Part shown: piece after piece, positions 49,316-58,756 of the stretch
Numbering within the stretch: position 1 is the first letter of the stretch
Layout of the letters: each line of letters begins with the position of its first letter
DNA from: Microbulbifer variabilis
GTDB lineage: Bacteria > Pseudomonadota > Gammaproteobacteria > Pseudomonadales > Cellvibrionaceae
Reading direction: 5' to 3'
Assembly (NCBI RefSeq): GCF_023716485.1
Contig: NZ_CP092418.1
Coordinates: 4,062,501-4,126,500, forward strand
Length of the DNA: 64,000 nt
Notes under the pieces: generated by a model
The model's input: only the letters and a program-made list of their open reading frames with translations
Database searches by the model: none
What the model was told of the DNA's origin: nothing
Translations under genes and position numbers: made by a program

Positions 49316-49831
49316 AAAGCCATCCTTTTGATTATCAATAAATTTATAATTTATTATTTACAAGCTTTACTTAAACCGATGATCGTCCCCCAGCGACCCC
49401 ATTTTCAACTCTAATAAAATAGTGATTCAACCAGCTAAAATCGCCATATTATTCCCCTTCAAACAATTAACACAACAGGCATAAAAACTTATTTAGAATG
49501 AAAAATATTATTAACGCCAAAAAAATTGATTCTATATCCACCCCAACAAAAACAAATCAAAAAAATATTTAGAAAGCACTAAATGGGACGCAAATAAACA
49601 CACAAACAAAACTTCAAAATCATCACGGGATAAAAAGAAAGGGAGGCAGAGGTAGTCCGTCTCAGGTCTAAATCAATAAACGAGGAGATTTTATTAAATC
49701 ATCAGAAAGATGATCATCAATTCATCTTGTCAATTTAAGAATAAGAAGGAAGAAGGAAGAAGGAAGAAGGAAGAATATTGAAAACTAAATGGCGAACTCA
49801 AGGGGCAGTATTATCTACCCCTTGAATAAAG
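49316..49831. other. AT-rich upstream region of the TonB gene
   Basis: About 500 gene-free bases, very AT-rich from 49480 to 49620, and containing the 7-base tandem repeat noted separately. It should carry the promoter of the TonB gene; none was placed. Confidence 0.4.
49743..49775. repeat. Tandem 7-bp repeat AAGAAGG x 4.7
   Basis: AAGAAGG is repeated four times, followed by AAGAA, with no mismatches. It lies 57 bases after the minus-strand amidotransferase stop. A short perfect repeat of this kind is prone to slippage. Confidence 0.85.
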
Positions 49832-50533
49832 CTACTTGCGTAAAAACTCCAGCATCCATTTTGCAACCATATTCTCGTGAATATCGTTTTGCAGGGAGGC
49901 CTGGCCCTTTTCCACCACATCTGTACCAAAAGCTTCTCGACGTAACTCCATCAGGCTATTGGAATAAGGTTTGGTAAACTCCGGGTGGGCCTGGAAGGTG
50001 AGCATGTGGTCATCAACCTGGAGCATCGCCATTGGGCAGAATTCGCTGGAAGCCAGTACTCGACCGCCGGGAGGAAGGGTATCTACTTGGTCCTGGTGAG
50101 TAACCAACAGGTTGAAGCTATTCGTAGGCTCCGACATCCAGGAGGGGGTTTCCTGCATTTCATAGGAATGCACTCCCAACCCCCAGCCTTTATCGGATTT
50201 CCGAGCCCTACCACCCAATGCCTGAGCAATCAGCTGATGACCAAAGCAGATTCCAATAGTTGGTTTTTTTTGGTCATGCAGCTTGCGCACAAAGTCCATC
50301 AGTGGAGGAATCCATTCCTTGTCATCATAGACACCGGTTTTACTGCCGGTAATCAGGTAGGCATCCACCTCATCGACCTGGGCCGGGTACTGGCCGTGCT
50401 GCACTTCATAGGTGGAGAACTCCAGTGTGGGGTCCTGGCTGCGCAATAGATCTGCGAACATCTCCGGATATTCACCGTATTCGCCCACCAGCTCCTTGCG
50501 CACATCGTCGGTTTTTAAAACTCCAATCTTCAT
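49832..50533 (-). CDS. Class I glutamine amidotransferase (GMP synthase-like)
   Basis: The 233-residue stand-alone amidotransferase has the nucleophile Cys in IGICFGHQLIA and the His-Glu pair in FQAHPEFT. YLITGSKTGVYDD and LLVTHQDQV are conserved in this group, which includes GuaA-like and gamma-glutamylpolyamine hydrolases. It releases the gamma-glutamyl amide of its substrate. No partner synthetase is adjacent, so the substrate is open. Confidence 0.85.
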   Translation of the reverse strand: MKIGVLKTDDVRKELVGEYGEYPEMFADLLRSQDPTLEFSTYEVQHGQYPAQVDEVDAYLITGSKTGVYDDKEWIPPLMDFVRKLHDQKKPTIGICFGHQLIAQALGGRARKSDKGWGLGVHSYEMQETPSWMSEPTNSFNLLVTHQDQVDTLPPGGRVLASSEFCPMAMLQVDDHMLTFQAHPEFTKPYSNSLMELRREAFGTDVVEKGQASLQNDIHENMVAKWMLEFLRK

Positions 50534-50895
50534 TATTTCACCGCTGGGTTGACTGCTGAGTTTTCGGATTATGGCATATTCAGGAATGCAAAGGCGGCTA
50601 GTCTGTCACTTGAACAAGTCATCTAAAACGTTAAATACCAGCTCTCAAGCTTCTATTCGCTACGCATAGGCGCTTTTCATTTCCCGCCGCCTGCCAATAT
50701 AGCCCTCTTCCACGTAGGGCTTTTTACTTTCCGACTTTGCCGACCCGCTAACCAAGAACATTCCGGTGCGGGCATTCTTACCTAAAGGACTTTTGTGTAT
50801 GATCGCGCACTTAGCACATTTTTCAGCCAATTATTGGGCTAACGGGTATCCCAGAGGCAATTAGGGCTACTCGCCAACTAAATTGAGGACACACA
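50534..50895. other. Region between divergent amidotransferase and AbgT-type transporter genes
   Basis: No gene is supported here. It contains a plus-strand terminator-like structure at 50701-50725 that has no obvious gene to terminate. Confidence 0.4.
50701..50725 (+). terminator. Orphan terminator-like hairpin
   Basis: AGCCCT, a short loop, AGGGCT, then TTTTT. It lies upstream of the AbgT-family gene with no plus-strand gene before it. Confidence 0.55.
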
Positions 50896-52497
50896 ATGAC
50901 CACAACGACCTCCCCCAGCGACCAGCAGGATAGCCCGCCCGGACGCAAAACGGCCTTTACCCGCTTCCTGGATGTGGTGGAATGGCTCGGCAACCTGCTC
51001 CCCCATCCCATTACGCTCTTTGCGCTCTTTGCTGTGGGTGTGGTGATTCTAAGCGGTATAGCCTCCTACTTTGGCCTTTCTGTAGCAGACCCACGCCCGG
51101 TGGGTGCTGCGGGACGCGATCCCGATGGGGTAATTGAGGTCTTCAATCTATTAAGTGGCGACGGCCTCCGGATGATCGTGACCGGTCTAGTGAATAACTT
51201 TACTGGCTTCGCACCACTGGGTACCGTTCTCGTAGCCCTTCTTGGAGTGGGTATCGCCGAGCACTCTGGATTGTTGAGTGCCGCCGTTCGCGGCTTGGTA
51301 CTGCAAGCCTCCAAGCGCACAGTCACCGTGATCGTGGTATTCGCCGGCATCATCTCCAACACAGCCTCTGAACTTGGCTATGTAGTACTTATTCCTCTCG
51401 CCGCCATGATCTTCCACTCTCTTGGCCGCCACCCCCTTGCCGGTTTAGCTGCTGCCTTTGCCGGCGTATCTGGGGGCTACAGTGCTAACCTGCTACTGGG
51501 CACGGTGGACCCACTCCTATCGGGAATCACCGAATCTGCAGCCCATATGATTGACCCAACTTACAGCGTTGGCCCGGAAGTGAACTGGTTCTTTATGATC
51601 GTCAGTACCTTCCTGATCACCATTGTTGGCAGCTGGGTCACCATGGCCATCGTTGAACCCAAGCTGGGTAAGTACGATCCCAACGAGGCCTCCGTTGATC
51701 TCAGTCAGGACAAACTTGGTACCCTTACCGACGATGAAAAACGCGGCCTTAAGTACGCTGGTCTTGCGGTTCTGGCTGTCTCCGCGGTATTTGCCCTGAC
51801 GGTTGTGCCCGAGTGGGGTGTGTTGCGCAACCCGGAAACTGGCCTGGTAGCCGGCTCGCCGTTCCTGAAAGGTATTGTGTCCCTTATCCTGGTGTTCTTC
51901 GCTATCCCCGGCTTTGTCTATGGCAAGGTGGTGGGCACCATGAAGAATGACCGTGATGTCATTGATGCCATGGCCAAAAGTATGAACAGCATGGGTATGT
52001 ATATCGTGCTGGTATTTTTCGCCGCGCAGTTCGTCGCCTTCTTCAAGGTGACCAACCTGGGGACTATCTTCGCCGTACTGGGCGCCGATGCCCTGCAGAG
52101 CATCGGCCTGACAGGCCCGCTGCTATTCCTGTTCTTTATCATGATGTGCGGATTTGTGAATCTGATGCTGGGTAGTGCCTCAGCACAGTGGGCCGTTACC
52201 GCTCCAATCTTTGTGCCTATGTTGATGCTGCTGGGCTATGCGCCTGAGGTGATACAGGCTGCTTATCGAATTGGCGACTCGGTCACCAATGTCATTACCC
52301 CGATGATGAGCTACTTCGGTCTGATCATCACCTTCGCCGCCCGCTATAAAAAAGATCTGGGTATGGGAACACTGATCGCCACAATGATCCCCTACTCCAT
52401 CTTCTTCTTTGTTGGCTGGACTGCATTGTTCTATATCTGGGTATTTGCCCTGGGCCTCCCCGTTGGTCCCGGTGCAGCAACTTATTATGGTGGCTAA
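50896..52497 (+). CDS. AbgT-family transporter
   Basis: The 533-residue protein has about 11 membrane segments. The N-terminus FLDVVEWLGNLLPHPITLFALF, the hairpin-like FAGVSGGYSANLLLGTVDPLLSG and the late SDSVTNVITPMMSYFGLI-like segment (GDSVTNVITPMMSYF) are AbgT signatures. Characterised members import p-aminobenzoyl-glutamate or export sulfonamide-like drugs. TGAGGACACACA precedes the ATG. It has its own terminator, so it stands alone. Confidence 0.9.
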   Translation: MTTTTSPSDQQDSPPGRKTAFTRFLDVVEWLGNLLPHPITLFALFAVGVVILSGIASYFGLSVADPRPVGAAGRDPDGVIEVFNLLSGDGLRMIVTGLVNNFTGFAPLGTVLVALLGVGIAEHSGLLSAAVRGLVLQASKRTVTVIVVFAGIISNTASELGYVVLIPLAAMIFHSLGRHPLAGLAAAFAGVSGGYSANLLLGTVDPLLSGITESAAHMIDPTYSVGPEVNWFFMIVSTFLITIVGSWVTMAIVEPKLGKYDPNEASVDLSQDKLGTLTDDEKRGLKYAGLAVLAVSAVFALTVVPEWGVLRNPETGLVAGSPFLKGIVSLILVFFAIPGFVYGKVVGTMKNDRDVIDAMAKSMNSMGMYIVLVFFAAQFVAFFKVTNLGTIFAVLGADALQSIGLTGPLLFLFFIMMCGFVNLMLGSASAQWAVTAPIFVPMLMLLGYAPEVIQAAYRIGDSVTNVITPMMSYFGLIITFAARYKKDLGMGTLIATMIPYSIFFFVGWTALFYIWVFALGLPVGPGAATYYGG

Positions 52498-52510
52498 AAC
52501 CCACTTATTG

Positions 52511-52539
52511 AAAAGGCCCGCTTTTTAGCGGGCCTTTTC
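52511..52539 (+). terminator. Rho-independent terminator after the AbgT-family gene
   Basis: AAAAGGCCCGC-TTTTTA-GCGGGCCTTTT, 13 bases after the stop. Confidence 0.9.
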
Positions 52540-53234
52540 AATTGTGAAAGAAATATGCACATTTAAGCTCAATTCTGTAATTGAAAGATCTCGAGCGTCT
52601 CATCTAATCCTCCACGACCCCTGATATAATTGGTACCATTGAGCCAATATTAAATTTTTTATCCGTCCAGACTAAAAAATTTATATTCCCAGTGACGCAG
52701 TCGTCATAAAACAAAAAATACTTAAATTAAAAATTTAGGGATAAAATACCTAAAAAATAACAATAAAAAGACTTATTTCCCAAGGGGCTACTTCCGGGAA
52801 GTATCCCCAAGTTATCTTTGGCCTTTAAAACACCTAAATAAAACGAGTAACATTACGCAGTAATAACGTTTTGCGGAGATCGATACGCGGATTATCGCCA
52901 GCATAGACCTGCCCTGATCTAACTATCATTCATTTTTCCGCTCAGGACGAGCACCGTGGTTGTGCCCTACCTTGCCCTTTTGAAGGGTAAAGATTGCTAT
53001 TGCCCTCCATTACCGACATTACAGGACGTCGACACAGAGCAGGCCCTGGCCAGAGAGACTGTCCTTTAAACCAGTCGAAAAGAAGCCTTCACTAGATAAA
53101 CAGATTGAGCCATATGGCTCTTTTTTATCTTTGGCGTCCGCCCAGATCCGATCTATTCCGCTGGATTAACCCTTCTCCACCTGGGAAATGTATAAAAGTA
53201 ATTTTTCCCAGGGGATTCACAGGATTTATAAAAA
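52540..53234. other. Gene-free region upstream of the AraC regulator
   Basis: About 700 bases without a supported protein gene. The first half is very AT-rich. The second half is less so, with a CCCTTTTGAAGGG stem near 52976 and a strong terminator at 53107-53126, which suggests that a short noncoding transcript ends there. Confidence 0.45.
53107..53126 (+). terminator. Strong intrinsic terminator with no upstream protein gene
   Basis: GAGCCATATGGCTC is a perfect palindrome followed directly by six T. The nearest plus-strand gene ends 610 bases upstream and already has its own terminator. Confidence 0.75.
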
Positions 53235-54302
53235 TTGACTCAACAAATAAGAACGACCCTGTTAACAGGCTTTTACGAGTTGGTGAGCCAATTAAAAGGT
53301 AGCCCTGAAGCCCTGCTGATCAGCTCCCGTATTAACCCCCACCAGGTTGAGAGCCTTGATGGGTATCTGGCACTAGATCAAGTGGCTGAGCTGCTGAACA
53401 AGACCGCTAGCCAGTTGAACTGCGCCGACTTTGGACTGCGTCTTGCCTACAGTCAGGGCGCTGCCGCACTGGGTTCTCTTGGGGCTGCTGTACTACAGTC
53501 CCTTACTTTGGGTGAATTCCTTAACACAGCGATAAAACAGCTAGGCAATGCTCCCTATAATCTGCGAGTTGAACTCACAAAAAAGGGGAAACACACGCAT
53601 CTAAGTTTTCTGTGTATCGATGACCTGGAAGCTCAGCTTGCCGAGGACGCTCCTCCCCCCCAGCAACAATCCCGCGAGTTTCTACTCGGTGTTTCATTGG
53701 TAGCTCTACAACACCTTTGTGGGAGTAATTTTCAGCTGGAAAGTGTTCACCTAAAAACCGAGCGCCCCGTACATAACCATTACGAAAACTTCTTTGGGGT
53801 TCCCGTACACTTCGGCAAGGAAACTGATGCATTTATCCTGAATAGCAGCTCCCTGCTGCAACCAACAGAGAAATGCAATCCCAGCCTGCGTCCACTATTG
53901 AAAACCTATATCGAAGAGCTTCTGCAAAAGGGGGAAGCCAGTTTGGTGGAACAGGTGCAGCAGCTGATTTATTGCCTGATGCCTTTAAAAAGGTGCAGCC
54001 TACAAGAAGTCGCCAATCAGCTGGGTATGCACAAGCGTACCCTACAGCGCAGGCTGAGGGACCGGGAATTGGTATTTGAGGATCTATTGGATCGCATTCG
54101 TCGGGAGCGTGCCGAGTATTATTTAAGCGGTAAACAACCCCCCATGTCCCAGATTTCGGATATGCTGGGCTATCGCGAACAGAGCTCTTTCAACCGCGCC
54201 TGTTATCGCTGGTTTGCCACCACCCCAATGCGAGTCAGACGCCAGCTGATGGCACAGATAGTAGCCCGCGAAGCCGCACAAGAGCTGGCTGAAGTCGAAT
54301 AA
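53235..54302 (+). CDS. AraC-family transcriptional regulator (arabinose-binding-domain type)
   Basis: The 355-residue protein has an N-terminal ~190-residue sensing domain of the PF12625 type (LDGYLALDQVAELLNKTA, LGSLGAAVLQSLTLGEFL). Its C-terminal AraC HTH (SLQEVANQLGMHKRTLQRRLRDR, then ISDMLGYREQSSFNRACYRW) includes the conserved FxRAFxRW-like end. Such regulators sense small hydrophobic or quorum-type ligands. TTG at 53235 is the start, with AGGA 11 bases upstream. No obvious target adjoins it. Confidence 0.88.
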   Translation: MTQQIRTTLLTGFYELVSQLKGSPEALLISSRINPHQVESLDGYLALDQVAELLNKTASQLNCADFGLRLAYSQGAAALGSLGAAVLQSLTLGEFLNTAIKQLGNAPYNLRVELTKKGKHTHLSFLCIDDLEAQLAEDAPPPQQQSREFLLGVSLVALQHLCGSNFQLESVHLKTERPVHNHYENFFGVPVHFGKETDAFILNSSSLLQPTEKCNPSLRPLLKTYIEELLQKGEASLVEQVQQLIYCLMPLKRCSLQEVANQLGMHKRTLQRRLRDRELVFEDLLDRIRRERAEYYLSGKQPPMSQISDMLGYREQSSFNRACYRWFATTPMRVRRQLMAQIVAREAAQELAEVE

Positions 54303-54403
54303 GCACTGCTGACAAGAGGCTTTGGCTGCGTAAACCCTGCTTCAGCTTAAGTCTCTATTTAGCTCCTCTATTCAAAGCTTCTACTCATTGCACGACTTCA
54401 CAA

Positions 54404-55018
54404 TCACCACTCTATGCCTCTGCGAGCGGCAATACCGGTATTGAATGCGTGTTTTTCCGCACACATTTCGCTCACAGTATCGGCTACATCCTTGAGGTAC
54501 TGCTTGGCCCCACGCCCGGTAATGACAACCGTCTGCTCCCTGGGCCGCTGCTGTATCGCTTGTACTACCTCTTCTTTGTCCAACCAGCGGTAATTCAGCG
54601 CGTAGGTGAGCTCATCCAAAACCACCAGATAAACTCGCTCATCCCGCAACGCCTCCCGCGCCTTCTCCCAAAGTGCCATTGCCGCAGCTTTATCGGCCTC
54701 AAAATCCTGGGTTTCCCAGGTGAAATCAGTGCCCATTTGATGCCACTGTAACGGGTGGGCGGCGCCCATTAGAAGATTCTTTTCTCCACACTCCCAGGTG
54801 CCCTTAATAAATTGAGTCACCACGGTAGAGTAACCGAAGCCCAGGGCACGGGTGACCGTGCCCATCGCCGCAGTGGTTTTACCCTTGCCATCGCCGGTAT
54901 AGAGAATCACTATGCCGCGCTCCTCCAGCGCTTTAGAAACCGCCTCATCCACAATTTTTTTACGGTTCTGCATACGTGACTTATGTCGACTCTTTTTATC
55001 CTGTGATTCTGAACTCAT
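54404..55018 (-). CDS. cobO: Cob(I)alamin adenosyltransferase
   Basis: CobO (BtuR/CobA type) transfers the adenosyl group to reduced corrinoid, making adenosylcobalamin. The 204-residue protein has a P-loop with unusual directionality, YTGDGKGKTTAAMG, then VTQFIKGTWECGE, VYLVVLDELTYALNY and VITGRGA. ATG at 55018 gives MSSESQDKKS and the usual N-terminus; the frame reaches 55063. It is the third gene of the cobalamin-riboswitch unit. Confidence 0.94.
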   Translation of the reverse strand: MSSESQDKKSRHKSRMQNRKKIVDEAVSKALEERGIVILYTGDGKGKTTAAMGTVTRALGFGYSTVVTQFIKGTWECGEKNLLMGAAHPLQWHQMGTDFTWETQDFEADKAAAMALWEKAREALRDERVYLVVLDELTYALNYRWLDKEEVVQAIQQRPREQTVVITGRGAKQYLKDVADTVSEMCAEKHAFNTGIAARRGIEW

Positions 55019-55092
55019 AAAGACCATCAAACATTTAAAGTAAAGGGAGCGTGCAGATTGCACTCAAGTGTGCGTCGTTATTCAGAGGCTTC

Positions 55093-55911
55093 TCACTCTG
55101 TCATTGCTAAAAATGCAGAAATAAAATCCCAAATCAGATCATCCTGCCAGAGAACATTGTGGCCACCAGAAAAAATGCCCAAGCGCGAATTGGGAATCTG
55201 CCGAAATAAAGCCCGCTGATTTTCAACGGGAGCGACGCTATCGTAGCGCCCGGCACAGATCAGCGTCTCTACCTCCATAGTCGGTAGGCGAGCAAAAGTA
55301 TCGTGGCCTTTTCTCGCCTGAAGCTGTCGAATACGGCACTGGGCTCCGTCAGGCTTGCTTGCCGCCAGTTCGCAGACTTGGCGATAATATTTACTTAAAA
55401 AAGCACAGAGTGCTGATTCAGAATGTATAACATCGGCACTTTGCAGGCGGCTATCACCCGCAGTCACCCATAGATTCACTTTTTCCTCGAGGCTCATAGC
55501 CTCAATATCGTACTGATGAAAAGGGAATGAAGCGCCTCCGCGGCCTCCGGAGCTGGTTACCAATAAAACCAGTTTTCGCACCAACTGGGGATATTGCAAT
55601 GCAAATTCCTGAGCGACCATGCCACCAAATGATTCTCCCAGTAGATACGCATCCCGCCAATCGAGATGATCCATCAGTCGTTTAAGGTCTAGGGCGTAAT
55701 CGGCCATATTGGGAGAATCGATGGGTGAATTAGACTGACCGATGCCACGGGGGTCAAAGGTTAAGATTTCAAACCGATTCGCCAACGGGGAGTCGAAAAT
55801 AGTCGGGGCTACCCTGAGATCACTGAGGGTACCAGGGTGAAACACCAAGCGCGGGCCCCTTCCGCGAACTTCAAAATGCAATTCCACGCCATCATTACTA
55901 AATACCGCCAC
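55093..55911 (-). CDS. Alpha/beta hydrolase in the cobalamin unit
   Basis: The 272-residue alpha/beta hydrolase has the nucleophile elbow GESFGG, the oxyanion-side HPGTLSD, the acid in CAGRYDSVAP and the final His in SGGHNVLW. GTG at 55911 has GGGAG 8 bases upstream and gives the natural N-terminus VAVFSNDGVELHFEVRG; a longer frame reaches 56013. It lies between btuB and cobO on the same strand, so it is probably under the same riboswitch. Reaction unknown; it could act on an ester or amide of a corrinoid or be unrelated. Confidence 0.82.
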   Translation of the reverse strand: MAVFSNDGVELHFEVRGRGPRLVFHPGTLSDLRVAPTIFDSPLANRFEILTFDPRGIGQSNSPIDSPNMADYALDLKRLMDHLDWRDAYLLGESFGGMVAQEFALQYPQLVRKLVLLVTSSGGRGGASFPFHQYDIEAMSLEEKVNLWVTAGDSRLQSADVIHSESALCAFLSKYYRQVCELAASKPDGAQCRIRQLQARKGHDTFARLPTMEVETLICAGRYDSVAPVENQRALFRQIPNSRLGIFSGGHNVLWQDDLIWDFISAFLAMTE

Positions 55912-56035
55912 AAAATAGCTCCCGGAAAAAACTAGACGCTGCAATAGTAGCCGCCGGGAAGAGAAACACCGGGATTGAATCGTTAGAAGAGAGTGAACAG
56001 AGAGATAGCCCAAGGGGCTATCTCTCCAAACATTT

Positions 56036-57895
56036 TTATAGGCTAAATTCTATACCGGCATAAACTGCTGCGCCTGCTGTGTAATAACCCGCAACTTCGC
56101 GATAGTTCCGGTCCAACACATTTTCACCGCGTAGATTAACCCGCATATTAGGCGTGAGACGATACACTGCATTCAGGTCTAATTTGGAGTAATTTTCCAA
56201 CGCAATTTCCCTAATGGAGCCATTGCTCTCCCTTATGCGATTAATACGATCTTCTACCCGTTGCCAATTAGCGCTTAACGTCAGCTTATCCTCCAACCAT
56301 TGCTGGCTGAGGCCAAAGTTATAAACCCGCTGGGGAACGCCCTCACGCACAGCACCAGTGCTATTCTCTGTGTCGAGCCAAGTACCGCTAGCATGCCAAT
56401 CTAAACCGTTATTCAAGCTACCATTCAGGGATAGTTCGATGCCTTCCGACTGGCTCTCGCCATCATCCTGCCTGTAGGCGCCCATAAAGCCTAGAGAGTC
56501 GTCATAAATGATCGCATCGGTGATTTCCTGGTCGAAATAGGTCAGCTCCGCCTGTAATAGCTGCGCCCACTGATATTCCAATCCCAACTCATAACCACGA
56601 CTGGTCTCCGGACCCACTAATGCCACACCGGTAGAATTATTTAAACTGATTTCATTGGGGCTGGGCGCGCGATAGCCAGTTCCCAAGCTTGCGCGATACT
56701 TCACTTGCTGCTCTTCGCCAATAGCAATTGGGATAGCTGCGGATGCTCGCCAGCTGTTGTGGTCCTCAGTTTCCAGACTATCACGACGGTAACCCAGGGT
56801 GTAGAAAACTGTTTCGGCAAAATCACTGTGCCACTCGGTAAAAACACCAGTGCTTTCTAATACTTCTTTGGAAGGAGTAAAACTGCCGAATCGAGTGAAG
56901 AAGTCCGTTTGTTCGTATTCCCCACCCCAGAGTAACTTACCTGAAGCGAGTACTTTACTACCGATATAATTGGCTTCTCGAATTTCACCTTTCGTAGTGA
57001 ACAACATTGCACCGGGACTGATGCCCTCAACCCGATCAATCTCCTGCTGCGACAGACTCAGCTGGTGATTCCAAGAATTTATTTGATAATTACCACTGAG
57101 ACTAAACAGCTCCTGATCATAGCGGCTCAGGCAATCGTTGGGTGCCAATGAATAGCAGCCATCAAACTCTGTTTCGGCATCGGTTTTTCGATATTGTCCC
57201 TCCAGGGAAAGGGTGTCATTCACCTGATAGCCGAGGCGCGCACTTGCAGTAAAGTTTTCATAGCCATCCTCTTCCCCCGATGTATCCATTTCTCTCGCAT
57301 TAAAACCATCGCTGGAAAAATCGGAGACACTCAGATCGTAATGCCAGGAGCCAGCACTGCCACCGAGGCTGGCACTTGTACGCTCGGTGCCGTAGCGGCC
57401 AGCCTCTACCCCAGCCGTTGCGCGTACCTCTCCGGTAGACTTCTTGGTGATAATATTGATCACGCCACCGGCACCTGCACCATAGAGCATACCCTGAGGG
57501 CCGCGCAGCATTTCAATACGCTCAATATCCGCAGCCTGCAGGTGTTGTAACTGGGCACCCACCTGCGGTGTGGTGGGATCGGCAATATTCACCCCATCCA
57601 GTAACACCAAGGTGCGGAAATTACTTTCCCCACGGATAAACAAGGAGCTGACCTTGCCCGCTCCGCCGCTATTGCTGACAGCAACACCTGGCAGAGTGCG
57701 CATCACATCCAGCAGGCTGGTATAACCCAATCGTTCAATATCGGCAGCATTAAGAATTGAAACAGAGACACCCAGCTGGCTCTTGGGCAGATCCAGACGG
57801 CTGGCAGTCACGGTGATTTCTTCCAGGTCCGCAGCCGCAGACAATAGCGGTTGCACCGCGGCAAAGACGGCAGCGGCTAATAAAGTTTTTTTCAT
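56036..57895 (-). CDS. btuB: Cobalamin TonB-dependent outer membrane receptor
   Basis: This 619-residue receptor has a signal peptide (MKKTLLAAAVFAAVQPLLSAAA), the TonB box LEEITVTASR, plug signatures LLDVMRTLPGVAVSN, LLDGVNIADP and IERIEMLRGPQGMLYGAGA, and a barrel ending AGIEFSL. The assignment to vitamin B12 rests on the cobalamin riboswitch directly upstream and on cobO downstream. ATG at 57895 has GGGGAA before it; the open frame to 57973 lies in the leader. Confidence 0.92.
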   Translation of the reverse strand: MKKTLLAAAVFAAVQPLLSAAADLEEITVTASRLDLPKSQLGVSVSILNAADIERLGYTSLLDVMRTLPGVAVSNSGGAGKVSSLFIRGESNFRTLVLLDGVNIADPTTPQVGAQLQHLQAADIERIEMLRGPQGMLYGAGAGGVINIITKKSTGEVRATAGVEAGRYGTERTSASLGGSAGSWHYDLSVSDFSSDGFNAREMDTSGEEDGYENFTASARLGYQVNDTLSLEGQYRKTDAETEFDGCYSLAPNDCLSRYDQELFSLSGNYQINSWNHQLSLSQQEIDRVEGISPGAMLFTTKGEIREANYIGSKVLASGKLLWGGEYEQTDFFTRFGSFTPSKEVLESTGVFTEWHSDFAETVFYTLGYRRDSLETEDHNSWRASAAIPIAIGEEQQVKYRASLGTGYRAPSPNEISLNNSTGVALVGPETSRGYELGLEYQWAQLLQAELTYFDQEITDAIIYDDSLGFMGAYRQDDGESQSEGIELSLNGSLNNGLDWHASGTWLDTENSTGAVREGVPQRVYNFGLSQQWLEDKLTLSANWQRVEDRINRIRESNGSIREIALENYSKLDLNAVYRLTPNMRVNLRGENVLDRNYREVAGYYTAGAAVYAGIEFSL

Positions 57896-58014
57896 TGTGG
57901 TTCCCCAATCTCGAACAGAAAAACGGATTGAGGGAGGGTGAGTACAATCGGTGCGCAACCCAGGCGGGCACACTGACCAGACAAAGCCCTCCGCTTTATC
58001 CTCGAGGCCAGATA

Positions 58015-58185
58015 TAAAAACTCCGGCTTAGTGCCGAGGGCCGGTATCGGGCTTATCATTTTGCAAAGAAAAATGATTTACCGTTGCGGGGGCAGCGCCG
58101 GACTCTGTATACACATCACCGGACTTCCCGTTTACCCCAGCCAAGTGTAATTACACTGCTGGGCACCCAAAGCGGCGGCAAGTAT
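58015..58185 (-). ncRNA. Cobalamin (AdoCbl) riboswitch
   Basis: The minus strand contains the conserved core in order: CGGGAAGTCCGGTG at 58130-58117, GCTGCCCCCGCAACGG at 58096-58081 and a B12-box-like AAGCCCGATACCGGCC at 58054-58039. GGGTGCCC upstream fits the 5-prime stem. It ends about 120 bases before btuB. Known for the class: adenosylcobalamin binding lowers expression of uptake genes. Confidence 0.93.
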
Positions 58186-58459
58186 AACAGCGTGGCTGGC
58201 GCTTCCCCAGCGAAAGTGAGACGTTAAATCCACGGGGTAATTTTCAATAAAAATCTGTTTTTCAAACACCACTCAGCCCTTACTCGCTTGCACACTTCTT
58301 TACCAAAAATCCACATTCCTTGCGCATTCCTGAACTATGTTGGCTATCAGCGGCTGGTTAAAAAACACCTCCCAGGAAGGGGGGATACTGGCCGCCGCTA
58401 ATCTCCCGCGCCTGCTCTTCAGTGCAGGCGCTGTCCAGCTGCCTTCAATGGAGAGCACC

Positions 58460-58714
58460 ATGTACAAGGTTTTATTATCTGTCGCCCTAATGGCCATGAT
58501 TTCCTCTGCAAACGCACAGCCACGCAAACCTCCTCAGGAAGCCTTTGATGCCTGCAAGGCAATGTCGAAGGGTGATGCCTGCAAAGTGGAAACTCCGCAC
58601 GGTACTCTGGAAGGCACTTGCCGCATGCCCCCTAGAGAAGAGCAACTGGTGTGTGTTCCCACAAAAATGGAAGGCCGCAGACCGGGCAAAGATCGGAAAG
58701 AAAATAACGAGTAA
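58460..58714 (+). CDS. Small secreted Cys-motif protein
   Basis: An 84-residue protein with a signal peptide (MYKVLLSVALMAMISSANAQ). The mature part is mainly one motif, FDACKAMSKGDACKVETPHG, then GTCR and LVCVPTKM, giving Cys spacing C-x8-C-x12-C with a fourth Cys in LVCVP, followed by a basic tail. ATG at 58460 has GGAG 7 bases upstream. The same motif occurs at the N-terminus of the YHYH protein 42 bases downstream, so the two probably work together. No function known. Confidence 0.7.
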   Translation: MYKVLLSVALMAMISSANAQPRKPPQEAFDACKAMSKGDACKVETPHGTLEGTCRMPPREEQLVCVPTKMEGRRPGKDRKENNE

Positions 58715-58756
58715 ATCATTGGGGCCCTTGCGGGCCTCGCAGTTTGAGAATGCAGT

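Noticed and set aside
49743..49775. CRISPR-like array
   Set aside because: The repeat unit is 7 bases with no spacers, so it is a simple tandem repeat.
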